From Catalinimonas sp038039535 (lineage in GTDB: Bacteria > Bacteroidota > Bacteroidia > Cytophagales > Cyclobacteriaceae), in the NCBI RefSeq assembly GCF_038039535.1, contig NZ_JBBPHP010000001.1:801614-865613 (forward strand): 64,000 nt of DNA. The letters run 5' to 3'. The notes beneath the pieces are model-generated. The model was not told the DNA's origin. It saw nothing but the letters and a program-made list of their open reading frames with translations, and did no database searches. How positions within the stretch are numbered: position 1 is the stretch's first letter; every line of letters starts with the position of its first letter. This document shows, in pieces, positions 45,463-55,432 of the stretch. The position numbers and the translations under genes were made by a program.

Positions 45463-46086
45463 ATGTCTGAACAGCGAAATACATATTTGAAGACTATTCA
45501 TCAATCTGATCTTTTGTGGGAGGAGTTTTGTAAAGGAAGTAAGGATGCCTACTTCCGGATCTATCAGGAGTATGTAGATGAGTTGTTCAACTACGGATAT
45601 AAAATACATGCCGACCGCGAACTTGTTCAGGATTGCCTGCACGATCTTTTTGTTAATCTTTGGGAAAAGAGAAGTCATCTGGGTAAGGTGCAGTCCATAC
45701 AGTTTTATCTCTATGCTTCCTTGCGGAGAAAAATGCTGCGTACCCTGAAAAAAAGGAATCTGGAGTCTTTTTGTGACGAATCCATGTTTGAACTTTTCTC
45801 AACAGACTCTCATGAAAACTCGCTCATCTTTCAGCAGGAGAGTTCTCAGAAATCCGCTCGTCTGAAAAATGCTGTCAAACAGTTGTCGGCCCGCCAAAGA
45901 GAAGTAGTCTTCCTGAAATATTACGATAATTTCAGCTATGAAGAAATTTCAGGAATTATGGGAATAAGCGTTGAGTCGCTCTATAAACTGATGTCCAAAG
46001 CGCTGAAATCTCTTAAAATTTTGCTGCACGAAAAAGCTGTTCTTTCTCTATTGTTTTTATTTCATCTAATAAGAAGCATTTTTTAA
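45463..46086 (+). CDS. ECF-type RNA polymerase sigma factor
   Basis: A 207-residue sigma factor: region 2 (about 20-95; AYFRIYQEYVDELFNYGY, DCLHDLFVNLWEKR) and region 4 (about 140-190; LSARQREVVFLKYYDNFSYEEI, with the helix-turn-helix GISVESLYKLMSKALKSLK). A hydrophobic C-terminal tail (LSLLFLFHLIRSIF) is unusual. I use the ATG at 45463; a GTG lies two codons upstream. It is followed by FecR, SusC and SusD, the standard order for substrate-sensing nutrient uptake in Bacteroidota. Confidence 0.92.
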   Translation: MSEQRNTYLKTIHQSDLLWEEFCKGSKDAYFRIYQEYVDELFNYGYKIHADRELVQDCLHDLFVNLWEKRSHLGKVQSIQFYLYASLRRKMLRTLKKRNLESFCDESMFELFSTDSHENSLIFQQESSQKSARLKNAVKQLSARQREVVFLKYYDNFSYEEISGIMGISVESLYKLMSKALKSLKILLHEKAVLSLLFLFHLIRSIF

Positions 46087-46220
46087 TATTACTCTTATGC
46101 TTTTTATTTCAAATCAGTGAATTTTTTGTAAAAGTTAAAAATTTTTTCCTTTTGGTAGGGAAGGTTTGCTATTGGTATGTCTCTTAATAACAGATACTAA
46201 TACAACAACCAAAACTACTA

Positions 46221-47252
46221 ATGAATTTGGATAACCATTTACTGGAGCAACTCCTCTCCAATGACTCGTTCATTGAATGGGTCAGGTATCCTTCACCAGC
46301 GTTGGATGAGTACTGGCAAGCCTGGATGGAGAAAGATATCAGGCGGCAGGAAACAGTAGAGGAGGCACGAAGTATTCTTCTTTCTATTTCGTTCCATAAA
46401 GCTTTACTTACCAACACAGAAAAAAACGTACTTCAAGAACGTATCGCTACTTCCATCGGTGATAGTGAAGTGCAGCTGGCGAGATCGCCTGTTTCGCACA
46501 GCTTTTTTCCAGTGTACCTGCGTTATGCTGCTGCTATTGCGGTCCTCACTGTCTTCACTTACTTTCTGCTAAACGTATTTCAGGGTTCTTATGCTACTGT
46601 AACTACCGCTTACGGTGAAACCAAATCTATCATTCTTCCCGACAAGTCTGAAGTTACCCTCAACGCCAATTCATCGCTCCGCTATCCCAGAGATTGGGAG
46701 AAGCAGGAAGATCGTGAGGTCTGGCTGGAAGGTGAGGCACTTTTCAGGGTGAGTAAGCAGGAAGTCATAGATGAAAATGATTCAGCGAAGAATAGAAAAT
46801 TTGTAGTACACGCTACCAAGCTGAAAGTAGAAGTACTGGGCACGGAGTTTAATGTGCGGAACAGAAAAGGGCAGACTGAAGTCACGCTGAGAGAAGGAAA
46901 AGTAAAGCTACTTAGCGCAGTAGAGACAGCCGAAGAAGTGGTAATGCAAGCCGGTGAACATGCCCGACTGCTGGCAGACCAGAAAATTGCCATCAGCAGA
47001 GTGAAAGTAGAGGAGTTTACCACCTGGACGGAGAAGCGCTGGTCTTTCCGGGATACCCCATTAGAGGAAGTAGCAAAATCCATTACTGAATATTACGGAC
47101 TGGAAGTGGAGATCACGGAAGCTTCGCTCAAAGAAAGGAAGTTTAGCGGTTCTCCACCCAAAGATGATATGTCGGCACTGCTGCAAATGCTTAGTGCAAT
47201 CTATCAGGTGCCGGTCCGGCAAGAAGGCAATACGATCCGAATGGGTCACTAA
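46221..47252 (+). CDS. FecR-type anti-sigma factor
   Basis: A 343-residue single-pass inner-membrane protein: cytoplasmic N-terminus (about 1-90), a membrane segment (about 98-118), the periplasmic FecR domain (YGETKSIILPDKSEVTLN, DREVWLEGEALFRV, EVLGTEFNVR) and a C-terminal DUF4974 domain (FRDTPLEEVAKSITEYYGLEVE) that contacts the STN domain of the receptor. It would release the ECF sigma factor when the SusC partner is loaded. 30 bp separate it from the SusC gene. Confidence 0.94.
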   Translation: MNLDNHLLEQLLSNDSFIEWVRYPSPALDEYWQAWMEKDIRRQETVEEARSILLSISFHKALLTNTEKNVLQERIATSIGDSEVQLARSPVSHSFFPVYLRYAAAIAVLTVFTYFLLNVFQGSYATVTTAYGETKSIILPDKSEVTLNANSSLRYPRDWEKQEDREVWLEGEALFRVSKQEVIDENDSAKNRKFVVHATKLKVEVLGTEFNVRNRKGQTEVTLREGKVKLLSAVETAEEVVMQAGEHARLLADQKIAISRVKVEEFTTWTEKRWSFRDTPLEEVAKSITEYYGLEVEITEASLKERKFSGSPPKDDMSALLQMLSAIYQVPVRQEGNTIRMGH

Positions 47253-47282
47253 ATCATATAGATACAATCTAAATTTTTTCAC

Positions 47283-50200
47283 ATGAACAAGGATGTACTC
47301 AATCTAAAAATCTATTTCCGAATAAGCGTTTTTTGCTTAGTGGGAATAGCGTTAGTATGTAGTCCGGCACTGGCACAAAACATGACCGCCAGTATACAGA
47401 CAGCAAATCAGCCTACTGCACGCCCTGTATATACACAGGATGAAAAGCAGGTAGCCTTGTACGAGCTATGTAATCTGCTGGAAAAGAAATTCAGCATATC
47501 AGTCAACTATGAGTCGAATGTGCTGGATAACAAATTTGTAAACCGAAAGAAAGCAGATGACCTGCTTCAAACGCAAAAGGAGAAGTTATCTGCTAAGATG
47601 CGTGAGGTGTTGAACGATTATAACCTTAATTTTAAGGAGTTTGAAGGAGACAACTTCATCATCGTCCCTCAAACTGAGGCGCAGCCTCAGAAACTACTTC
47701 CCCAAAGCTTAGCGGTACCTGAGGCAGATCACCAACTGGTCCTGAACAAGGTTAAGAGCCAGGAAATGGGGCGTATTCTTATTCAACAGTATGAACAGAG
47801 TATTAGTGGTAAAGTAACTGACCTGGAAACAGGAGAAGGTTTACCCGGAGTAAATATTCTGGCCAAAGGTACTTCTACCGGTACTGTATCGGATATGGAT
47901 GGTAATTACCGACTTACCGTAGCCGATGAAGTGACTACCCTGGTTTTCTCTTCTATCGGGTATGAGACCGAGGAGGTTCAAATTAACAACAGAAGTACCA
48001 TTGACCTGGCATTATCACCCGATATTCAGTCACTGTCTGAAGTAGTAGTAGTAGGGTATGGTACGGTGAAAAAAAGCGACCTGACCGGTTCTGTGGCTTC
48101 CGTAAGCTCAGAGGAACTTACAGCCTATCCTGCGATAGGTGCTGAGCAAGCTTTGCAGGGTCGTGCGGCAGGTGTGCAGGTGCAGGCCAATAATGGTGAG
48201 CCGGGAGCAGCATACAAAGTGAGGATCAGAGGAGGTACCTCTATCAACTCTTCCAGTGACCCGCTTTATGTGGTAGATGGTTTTCCGGGAGCGGCCATAC
48301 CTCCTCCTGAAGATATTGCATCTATGGAGGTACTCAAAGATGCATCAGCTACTGCCATTTATGGTTCGCGTGGTGCCAATGGTGTAATTATGATTACGAC
48401 CAAAAAAGGAGAAGCCGGACAAACGAAGATAGACCTGAACACTTCCTGGTCGCTACAAAACGAAATCAACCGCCTTGATCTGCTTAATGGAGAGCAGTTT
48501 GCCCGATACATTAACGAAGTAGACGCTTCAGCAGATAGAGACCCTACCTTTGCTAATCCGGCACAGTTTGGAGAAGGAACCGACTGGCAGGATGAAATCT
48601 TCCAGCAGGGAGCTATTCAAAACTATCAGCTATCGGTATCAGGAGGTAATGAAAATGTACGTTATTATGTATCCGGTGTAGTATATGATCAGAAAGGAAT
48701 CATCATCAATTCTGATTTTTCTCGTTACTCTATCACGAGTAATCTTGACATAGACGCCACAGATAAGTTAAAAATTGGTCTTAACCTCTTCGCCCGCCGT
48801 AGTAGTCGCGAAGGTATCCTTTCTCAGGAAGGTAGTGGTGGTACCAATGGGGCAGGGGTAATTTCTTCAGCGTTCAGATTTGAACCTACCCAGGGTATTT
48901 ATGATGCCGATGGAGACTATACCATCAGCCAGATCGGAGACCCTTTTGATAATCCGGTAGCCATAGCCAGAGAGAGGTCTAATGAGCAGGTATCTGACCG
49001 CCTTCAGGCCAATATATTTGGAGAGTATCAGATTTTTGAAAACCTGACGTTCAGAACTACGCTGGGCGGAAGCCTTGATAACATGAGAGAAGGTACTTAT
49101 ATCTCCACCCTGCTGAATGCGGGTAGAAGTGTCGGCGGTGATGGAACCATTAATTCCGGAAAAGATACTGACCTGATCAATGAAAACTACCTGACGTATA
49201 ACAAAACCTTTGATGGGGTGCATGAGCTGACAGTAATGGCAGGTTACTCATACCAGTCGTTCAGAGATGAGTCATGGAGTGCCCGCGGACAATCTTTCAT
49301 TACCAATGCCGGCCTATGGTGGGATCTGGATGGTTCATCGGTATGGCAACAGCCTGGCTCCGGCTTAATTGAGTCAGAATTGTCTTCTTATTATGGACGT
49401 ATTAATTACGGTTTTGACAGCAAGTACCTGCTTACCTTCAACGCTCGTTATGATGGCTCCAGCCGTTTCGCCAGAAATAACAAATGGGCTTTCTTCCCTT
49501 CAGGTGCATTTGCCTGGAATATGAGCGAAGAAGGCTTCCTGCAGGATGTAGATATGCTTAGCCAGTTGAAGCTACGTGCCAGTTACGGTATCACCGGTAA
49601 CCAGGGGATTGGCCCTTATCAATCGCTAGCTCAGTTCGGAACTGTGTTTGCCGTAGTGAACGGCCAACCTGCCAATGCGGTAAGACCTACCGATGTAGCC
49701 AATGACAACCTAAGTTGGGAAAGTACAGCACAGTTGGATATCGGAGTGGATGTGGGCTTCTTCAATGACAGGATAAACCTAATAGCCGATTATTATCGCA
49801 TGGTTACTTCTGACCTTTTGTTTAGTGTACCTTTACCAGAATATTCAGGGTATAGCTCTCAGTTGCAGAATATTGGTGAAGTAGAGAACAAAGGTTTTGA
49901 ATTTACCTTAAACTCTAGAAACCTGGTAGGAGAATTTAAGTGGGAGATGGGACTAAACCTTTCCCTTAACCGTAATAAGGTACTAACACTGCCTGAGGGG
50001 AATGATATTTTCTACGCTTCCAATCCCGGACACATACTTACTGACGAAACGCAGATACTGAGAGAAGGTGAGCCGGTAGGTACTTTCTTCGGATGGGTGT
50101 ATGAAGGCGTAGCCCAATCAGAGGATGAAGTGTTGGAAGGTGCAGAAGGTGTAGGAGGAGAAAAGTATGCTGATCTTGATGGTGATGGGGTACTTACCAA

Positions 50201-50735
50201 TGAAGATCGTACCCTCATCGGTAATCCTCACCCTGACTTTATCTACGGATGGAATAATACCTTCCGCTGGAGAAATTTTGACCTGAATATGTTCATTCAA
50301 GGCTCTCAGGGTAATGAAATCATGAACTATACACGATTTGAGTTGGACTGGCTGACCGGTAAAAACAATGCGACCACTGATGCACTGGACCGCTGGACTC
50401 CTGAGAATACAGATACCAATGTACCCAAAGCTTCTTTTAGTCGCCCGGCCCGTCCTTCAACCCGCTGGATTGAGGATGGCTCTTATGTTCGCCTGAAAAA
50501 CCTGGCCTTAGGCTATACTTTACCGGCGACAACCATGGAGAGTATTGGTTTGCGTGCCTTGAGAGTTTATGTAAGTGCGCAGAATCTGCTTACCATCACC
50601 AACTACAAAGGCTTTGATCCTGAAGTGAACTACCAGAGTGGAGGTAATACAAATTCAAACCGTAACCTGGGGCTTGACTACGGAAGTTATCCTAATGCCA
50701 AATCTTATACTGTGGGCTTACACATTGGTTTTTAG
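47283..50735 (+). CDS. SusC/RagA TonB-dependent receptor with STN domain
   Basis: A 1150-residue receptor with signal peptide (ending ALAQ), STN/secretin-like signalling domain (about 60-120), carboxypeptidase-regulatory domain (about 174-245), TonB-box-like region (EVVVVGYGTVKKSDLTG), plug (PLYVVDGFPG, ATAIYGSRGANGVI) and a long beta barrel ending with phenylalanine (VGLHIGF). The STN domain matches the FecR upstream, so this transporter is self-regulating. It imports an unidentified glycan or sugar with the SusD encoded next. Confidence 0.96.
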   Translation: MNKDVLNLKIYFRISVFCLVGIALVCSPALAQNMTASIQTANQPTARPVYTQDEKQVALYELCNLLEKKFSISVNYESNVLDNKFVNRKKADDLLQTQKEKLSAKMREVLNDYNLNFKEFEGDNFIIVPQTEAQPQKLLPQSLAVPEADHQLVLNKVKSQEMGRILIQQYEQSISGKVTDLETGEGLPGVNILAKGTSTGTVSDMDGNYRLTVADEVTTLVFSSIGYETEEVQINNRSTIDLALSPDIQSLSEVVVVGYGTVKKSDLTGSVASVSSEELTAYPAIGAEQALQGRAAGVQVQANNGEPGAAYKVRIRGGTSINSSSDPLYVVDGFPGAAIPPPEDIASMEVLKDASATAIYGSRGANGVIMITTKKGEAGQTKIDLNTSWSLQNEINRLDLLNGEQFARYINEVDASADRDPTFANPAQFGEGTDWQDEIFQQGAIQNYQLSVSGGNENVRYYVSGVVYDQKGIIINSDFSRYSITSNLDIDATDKLKIGLNLFARRSSREGILSQEGSGGTNGAGVISSAFRFEPTQGIYDADGDYTISQIGDPFDNPVAIARERSNEQVSDRLQANIFGEYQIFENLTFRTTLGGSLDNMREGTYISTLLNAGRSVGGDGTINSGKDTDLINENYLTYNKTFDGVHELTVMAGYSYQSFRDESWSARGQSFITNAGLWWDLDGSSVWQQPGSGLIESELSSYYGRINYGFDSKYLLTFNARYDGSSRFARNNKWAFFPSGAFAWNMSEEGFLQDVDMLSQLKLRASYGITGNQGIGPYQSLAQFGTVFAVVNGQPANAVRPTDVANDNLSWESTAQLDIGVDVGFFNDRINLIADYYRMVTSDLLFSVPLPEYSGYSSQLQNIGEVENKGFEFTLNSRNLVGEFKWEMGLNLSLNRNKVLTLPEGNDIFYASNPGHILTDETQILREGEPVGTFFGWVYEGVAQSEDEVLEGAEGVGGEKYADLDGDGVLTNEDRTLIGNPHPDFIYGWNNTFRWRNFDLNMFIQGSQGNEIMNYTRFELDWLTGKNNATTDALDRWTPENTDTNVPKASFSRPARPSTRWIEDGSYVRLKNLALGYTLPATTMESIGLRALRVYVSAQNLLTITNYKGFDPEVNYQSGGNTNSNRNLGLDYGSYPNAKSYTVGLHIGF

Positions 50736-50771
50736 ACAATGGCATGGTTTAAACCCAAAAAGCGAAAAACA

Positions 50772-52292
50772 ATGAAAAATATTATCAATAAATTCACAGT
50801 CCTTTTACTAGTAGGAGTATTTGCTAGTTGTACAGATCTTGAAGAAGAGCCGGTAGGAGTACTGGCCCCCGAAAGTTTCTTTAGAACCCCCGGAGATGTG
50901 GAAGCTTCTATTTTTGGGGCTTATGGACGTATGGCTTCTGAGCCTTACTATGGACGTAAGCTGAGCCTCACGCTACAACTCCTGAGCGATATGTGCGATA
51001 TAGGGGACCGGGGTACTCCGGCCAGAAGGCAGGAAATCAATGATTTCAGAACGGAATCTAACAACGGAATGATTACCTCATTCTGGCCACGCTCTTACGA
51101 AATAATCAGTGCAGCCAATGCATCTATCGCCGGAGCAGAACTGCTGGGTGAAGGCGCAATTAGTGAAGAAAGAAGAAATGCCTTGATCGCTGAAGCGCGC
51201 TTTGTGAGAGCTTTCGCCTATTATCACCTGGTACGTCTGTTTGGTGACATTCCTTATATAGACTATTTTGTAAATGATCCTGAAGCAGTAAAGACTATTG
51301 AAAAAACCCCGGCAGCAGATGTGTACGCTAATATTATCGCTGACCTGGAATTTGGTATAGCGAACTTACCTATGCAGCATCCGGATAATGTACGGACCAG
51401 ACCTTCCAAAGGTACTGCTTACACCATGCTTGCTTCAGTATACCTAACTATGGAAAACTGGCAGCAGGCTTACGATCATGCCAAATGGGTGATTGACAAT
51501 GCCGGAGAACTTGACTATGCCCTGGTACCTGATTATCAGACGCTCTTTATAGCTACTGAGCAGGATGGTATCGCTGAGCATATCTTTGCCATAGATTTTC
51601 TGGGCTTACAATCCAGTGGTGGTGGTGAAAATGATGACCTTCTCGGGCCAATTACCGGCATCAGAGGGGCAGATCAGAATGGCTGGAGTGTGAGTGTCCC
51701 TTCTATGGAAGTGTATGAAAGATGGAGCGAAGAGGATTACCGCAAGCAGGTGAGTCTGGAAGACACTACCCTGGTAGAAGGTGTGCTTACCCCCTATACT
51801 GAGTATCAGCAGGTACAAAGACCACATATTGCTAAGTTTGCTCGCTTCCCTGGTAACGCTAATACTGAAACCCGTTACTCTGATCATAACTATGTTGTCT
51901 TTCGCTATGCGGAAGTGCTTCTGATTGCTGCTGAGGCTTTGAATGAGATCAGTGGCCCAACTCCTGAAGCATTGGGCTATGTAAATCAGATCCGTGAGCG
52001 GGCACGTAACTGGTCAGGAATTACTACTAATTTTCCAGCAGATGTACAGGCAGGAATCTCAACTGATGCATTCCGGGACCTGGTATTAGAGGAGAGAAGG
52101 TGGGAACTGGCATTTGAGTTTAAGCGCTGGTATGATATCAAACGTAGGCAGTTGGGTGAAGAAGTATTCACCGGACCTAATGCACTTGAGCCACACGATA
52201 ACTTTGATCCTACTAAGCATTATCTTTTGCCTCTGCCTCAGGACGAACTGGACAGGAACCCCAACCTTCTGCCGCAAAATCCTGGGTACTAA
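50772..52292 (+). CDS. SusD/RagB-type surface lipoprotein
   Basis: A 506-residue lipoprotein (cysteine in GVFASCTDLEEE). SusD features: DLEEEPVGVLAPESFF near the N-terminus, EARFVRAFAYYHLVRLFGDIPY, the RagB block ALGYVNQIRERA, and the C-terminal LVLEERRWELAFEFKRWYDIKR, then PLPQDELDRNPNLLPQNPGY. It captures the substrate at the surface above the SusC barrel. The ATG at 50772 is used because the lipoprotein signal begins there. Confidence 0.95.
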   Translation: MKNIINKFTVLLLVGVFASCTDLEEEPVGVLAPESFFRTPGDVEASIFGAYGRMASEPYYGRKLSLTLQLLSDMCDIGDRGTPARRQEINDFRTESNNGMITSFWPRSYEIISAANASIAGAELLGEGAISEERRNALIAEARFVRAFAYYHLVRLFGDIPYIDYFVNDPEAVKTIEKTPAADVYANIIADLEFGIANLPMQHPDNVRTRPSKGTAYTMLASVYLTMENWQQAYDHAKWVIDNAGELDYALVPDYQTLFIATEQDGIAEHIFAIDFLGLQSSGGGENDDLLGPITGIRGADQNGWSVSVPSMEVYERWSEEDYRKQVSLEDTTLVEGVLTPYTEYQQVQRPHIAKFARFPGNANTETRYSDHNYVVFRYAEVLLIAAEALNEISGPTPEALGYVNQIRERARNWSGITTNFPADVQAGISTDAFRDLVLEERRWELAFEFKRWYDIKRRQLGEEVFTGPNALEPHDNFDPTKHYLLPLPQDELDRNPNLLPQNPGY

Positions 52293-52398
52293 TTCGATTA
52301 CAGATTGAAGATTTATTGAGAGAGTGATAGGTAGTGATTTGGAAGTCTTCAAATGTGCGGCGATGGTTTGAAATTAGTATGATAGCTAGTTTAATAAA

Positions 52399-52431
52399 AA
52401 AGAGGCTTGATGATTTCCATCAAGCCTCTTT
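52399..52431. terminator. Bidirectional terminator between SusD and aldo/keto reductase genes
   Basis: AAAGAGGCTTGATG pairs perfectly with CATCAAGCCTCTTT around a five-base loop (ATTTC). A-rich sequence before and T-rich sequence after make it able to act in both directions between convergent genes. Confidence 0.88.
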
Positions 52432-52457
52432 ACTTTTATACTAGTTTATCATTGGTT

Positions 52458-53318
52458 TTAAGCCAAATCATTCAACTGCTTCATATCATCCTCATCCAGC
52501 TTAATATGAGCCGCTCCGGTATTGTCCTTTAGGTGCTCAACCGAACTGGTGCCGGGGATGGGCAGAATATTGTCGCTGTGAGCCAGCAACCATGCCAGGG
52601 CAATCTGGTACATTGAAGCATCATGCTTTTTGGCAATAGATTGTAAACTTTCATTGTCCAGCGCACCCGAATCCAGAGGATACCAGGGAATAAAGCCCAT
52701 GCCTTGTTCTTTTGTCCATGCTACTTCATACTGCCACTTACGATCTGTCAGGCTAAACTTATTCTGAACACTCACTACCTCAAAATATTCCTGAGCCTGT
52801 TTAATTTGCTCTACACTTACCTCTGACAGGCCCAGATGACGAATATACCCCTGTTCCTGCAATTCTTTCAGCTTGCTCAAAAACTCATCCGTAGGCACTT
52901 TTTCGTCAAATCTGTGCAGTTGGTAAAGGTCAATGCGATCAACCTTCAGGCGTTTCAGGCTGCCTTTTAATGCTTCTTCCAGGTGCTCAGGACGCCCATT
53001 AACCGGCCACTCTCCAGGACCAGTACGTTCCAACCCTCCTTTAGTGGCGATCAATAGCCCTTCGGGATAGGGATGTAAAGCCTCAGCGATCAGCTCTTCT
53101 GATACATAAGGACCGTAACTGTCAGCAGTATCTATGAAGTTAATGCCTAAGTCCTGGGTAGTTTTGAGCACACGAATGGCTTCAGCCTTGTCTTTGGGTG
53201 GTCCCCATATACCTTCTCCGGTAATGCGCATGGCCCCATAGCCTAATCGGTTAATGCTAATGTCGCCCAGCGTGAAAGTACCAGCAGCGGCGGCGTTTAT
53301 TTTGGTGTTAGTTTCCAT
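52458..53318 (-). CDS. Aldo/keto reductase
   Basis: A 286-residue aldo/keto reductase with Asp/Tyr in FIDTADSYGPYVSEE, Lys in LLIATKGGL and His in DLYQLHRFD, and the NADP-binding end PIPGTSSVEHLKDN. It fits the general oxidoreductase (YajO/Tas-like) group acting on small carbonyls. Monocistronic; convergent with SusD. Confidence 0.9.
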   Translation of the reverse strand: METNTKINAAAAGTFTLGDISINRLGYGAMRITGEGIWGPPKDKAEAIRVLKTTQDLGINFIDTADSYGPYVSEELIAEALHPYPEGLLIATKGGLERTGPGEWPVNGRPEHLEEALKGSLKRLKVDRIDLYQLHRFDEKVPTDEFLSKLKELQEQGYIRHLGLSEVSVEQIKQAQEYFEVVSVQNKFSLTDRKWQYEVAWTKEQGMGFIPWYPLDSGALDNESLQSIAKKHDASMYQIALAWLLAHSDNILPIPGTSSVEHLKDNTGAAHIKLDEDDMKQLNDLA

Positions 53319-53456
53319 AATTATTTTTATCAGGTGTAAAAAATCGTTCTGATCAAAAAAAAATGCTTACCTATTACAACACCATCCAAATCGTAGGGTT
53401 ATGAAAAAGTAATATTTCTATTAGCTTTGAGAATTACTTAAATCCGGCTGAATAGA

Positions 53457-54815
53457 TTGAAAGTGCTGAAGAAAGTTGTCCGCGTCCTGCTGATCTTCTT
53501 AATTATCTTAGGGGCAATATTGGTGATAAGTATTGGCCCAATTGATGACTCACCCTATCAGGAGCAAGCTTACTATAAAGCCACACTAAAGGCACTGGAT
53601 AGTCTGGAGAATGTATTGTCAGTTACAGAAGCAACCCCCGGAGATACCGTTCAGGCTGGCTGGAGCATAAAAAATATTACTCCTCAGGAGCCGGTCAGCC
53701 TGATGGGCTATGGCTGGAAAGGGGATTACGAAAGAGTACATGATTCGCTGCACGTGCGGGCAGTAGTATTTTCCAATCAGCAGGAGTCCGTTGCCTGGCT
53801 TACTTATGAACTGATGATCGTACATCCAGACCTGGCTAATGCCATACGCTATGCAGTGGATACGGCACAACTTCCTGTGCAAAATCTGTATTTCACTGCA
53901 GTGCATACCCATAATGGCTTCGGTGAGTGGGCCAGAGGTTTTGGCGGGAAGCTAACTGCCGGGGGATATAATCCGGAATTGGTAAACTTAATTGTAAAAC
54001 AAACGCTGGATGCCCTACAGGAAGCTTACCGAAGTCGTAAGCCTGTAAAAGTAGGTTATGAAGCGTTTGCTGCTCCCGCGTTGGTGCGTAATCGTTTGGT
54101 GAGGGGAGGGGGTACTGATCCCTATCTGAGGGTAATCAAATTGGAGCAGGAGGGCGGTAATACCGCTTTGGTTTGTACTTATGCCGCTCATGCTACTTTT
54201 CTTAATAGCAAACGTATGGATTTGTCGGCTGATTATCCATCAGCTTTGGTAGAGATACTGGAGCGGGATACTGCTGTAGATTTTGCTGCCTATGCTGCGG
54301 GAGCAGTAGGAAGCCACAGCCCCGTCCGGGAAGGAGAGTTTACCTATGAAAAAATGTATGCTTATGCTCAGGAAATGGCCCAGCCCATTTCTAAAAATTG
54401 GGATAATATAGAGACTGATTTCACCGAGCAACTGCTTTATGCTGATATCCCTTTTCATCTGGGACAGCCTCAACTCAAACTTAGTGGTGGCTTAAGAGTG
54501 CGTGCCTGGCTTTTCAATGCGGTACTGGGAGAGCTTAGCCCGCAGATCAGTGGGATTAAGTTAGGAGATATAATTATGGTAGGAACACCCGCCGATTATT
54601 CGGGTATGCTATATGAGCAATTAAGGGCTGATGATAAACAGTTGATCATTACGAGCTTTAATGGAAGCTATATCGGTTATGTGATTCCTGACGAATATTA
54701 TGATGAAAACCATCGCGAGGCCAGAGAATTAAACTGGTTTGGCCCCTATACCGGAAGTTATATGACAGAAGTGATGAATAGCTTTGTTCAGATATTGGCA
54801 GAAGATTCAGAATAA
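53457..54815 (+). CDS. Neutral ceramidase-like protein with membrane anchor
   Basis: A 452-residue protein with an N-terminal hydrophobic anchor (about 5-28) and a domain resembling the neutral/alkaline ceramidase N-terminal family: ISLMGYGW-type opening (VSLMGYGWKGDYE), the zinc-binding HTHNGFGEW region (TAVHTHNGF) and AAGAVGSHSPV. Ceramidases hydrolyse N-acyl sphingosine; Bacteroidota make sphingolipids, but this short form lacks the full C-terminal domain and its substrate is uncertain. The start is TTG at 53457; a GTG two codons later is possible. Confidence 0.75.
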   Translation: MKVLKKVVRVLLIFLIILGAILVISIGPIDDSPYQEQAYYKATLKALDSLENVLSVTEATPGDTVQAGWSIKNITPQEPVSLMGYGWKGDYERVHDSLHVRAVVFSNQQESVAWLTYELMIVHPDLANAIRYAVDTAQLPVQNLYFTAVHTHNGFGEWARGFGGKLTAGGYNPELVNLIVKQTLDALQEAYRSRKPVKVGYEAFAAPALVRNRLVRGGGTDPYLRVIKLEQEGGNTALVCTYAAHATFLNSKRMDLSADYPSALVEILERDTAVDFAAYAAGAVGSHSPVREGEFTYEKMYAYAQEMAQPISKNWDNIETDFTEQLLYADIPFHLGQPQLKLSGGLRVRAWLFNAVLGELSPQISGIKLGDIIMVGTPADYSGMLYEQLRADDKQLIITSFNGSYIGYVIPDEYYDENHREARELNWFGPYTGSYMTEVMNSFVQILAEDSE

Positions 54816-54827
54816 GGCATAAAAAAA

Positions 54828-54843
54828 GCGGACAAAAGTCCGC
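54828..54843. terminator. Terminator hairpin
   Basis: GCGGAC and GTCCGC flank an AAAA loop. Seven A precede it and T-rich sequence follows, so it can terminate the convergent genes on both sides. Confidence 0.8.
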
Positions 54844-54868
54844 AGGTTTGGTTTTGGTAAAATCCTTA

Positions 54869-55270
54869 CTATGCTGAAATAACCTTAATCAGTTTTCCAC
54901 TTTTGCTGAAGCGAAGTTGAGTGTTGATTTTTTTGTCTTTCAACGATAATAAATAAGTTTCTTCAGAGGAATCGTGAAATGAATAGTTGACAATCTGCGA
55001 TATCAGGTCAGAAGCTCCCTTTGCAGGAATAAGGTAAACTTGGGAAATAGTATGCTTTCCAAAAGGACTATTTGCAAAGCTTTCCATCACTACAGAAGGT
55101 AGTTCAGATGCTTTAATAGGCCTAAACTCTTCTGGTGCTTCTTCTACTACCTTTGAATCATTATGCAGATAATTCTGGTAAAAATCTGAGGTTGTGATTT
55201 TATCTTCTGCCAGCATAAAGCTGACGATGCTCACCACACTCACCAAGAAAAAAAATTGCATGAATTTCAT
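54869..55270 (-). CDS. Small exported protein, possibly PepSY-like
   Basis: A 133-residue protein with a signal peptide (MKFMQFFFLVSVVSIVSF). The mature part (ASELPSVVMESFANSPFGKH, ISQVYLIPAKGASD, RFSKSGKLIKV) follows the beta-lactamase-inhibitor/PepSY-like pattern common in Bacteroidota periplasmic proteins. I choose the ATG at 55270 because a strong Shine-Dalgarno AGGAGG lies four bases before it; the frame extends upstream to 55342 without support. Confidence 0.6.
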   Translation of the reverse strand: MKFMQFFFLVSVVSIVSFMLAEDKITTSDFYQNYLHNDSKVVEEAPEEFRPIKASELPSVVMESFANSPFGKHTISQVYLIPAKGASDLISQIVNYSFHDSSEETYLLSLKDKKINTQLRFSKSGKLIKVISA

Positions 55271-55274
55271 AAAT

Positions 55275-55280
55275 CCTCCT
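55275..55280 (-). promoter_or_regulatory. Unusually strong ribosome binding site
   Basis: AGGAGG on the minus strand, four bases before the ATG at 55270. Strong Shine-Dalgarno sequences are rare in Bacteroidota, so it decides the start. Confidence 0.6.
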
Positions 55281-55432
55281 TTTCTAAAATTATCTGTTAC
55301 ATAGAGTGAAAAAACCGTACCACTCATTCTAACAATGCCCAAAATGCTTTTTTAGAGGGAGATAGAGGGATTATGAAACAAAAAGTGTGGAATCTTTTTC
55401 CCCACACATTACACACTGTGATCGCGAAAGCT

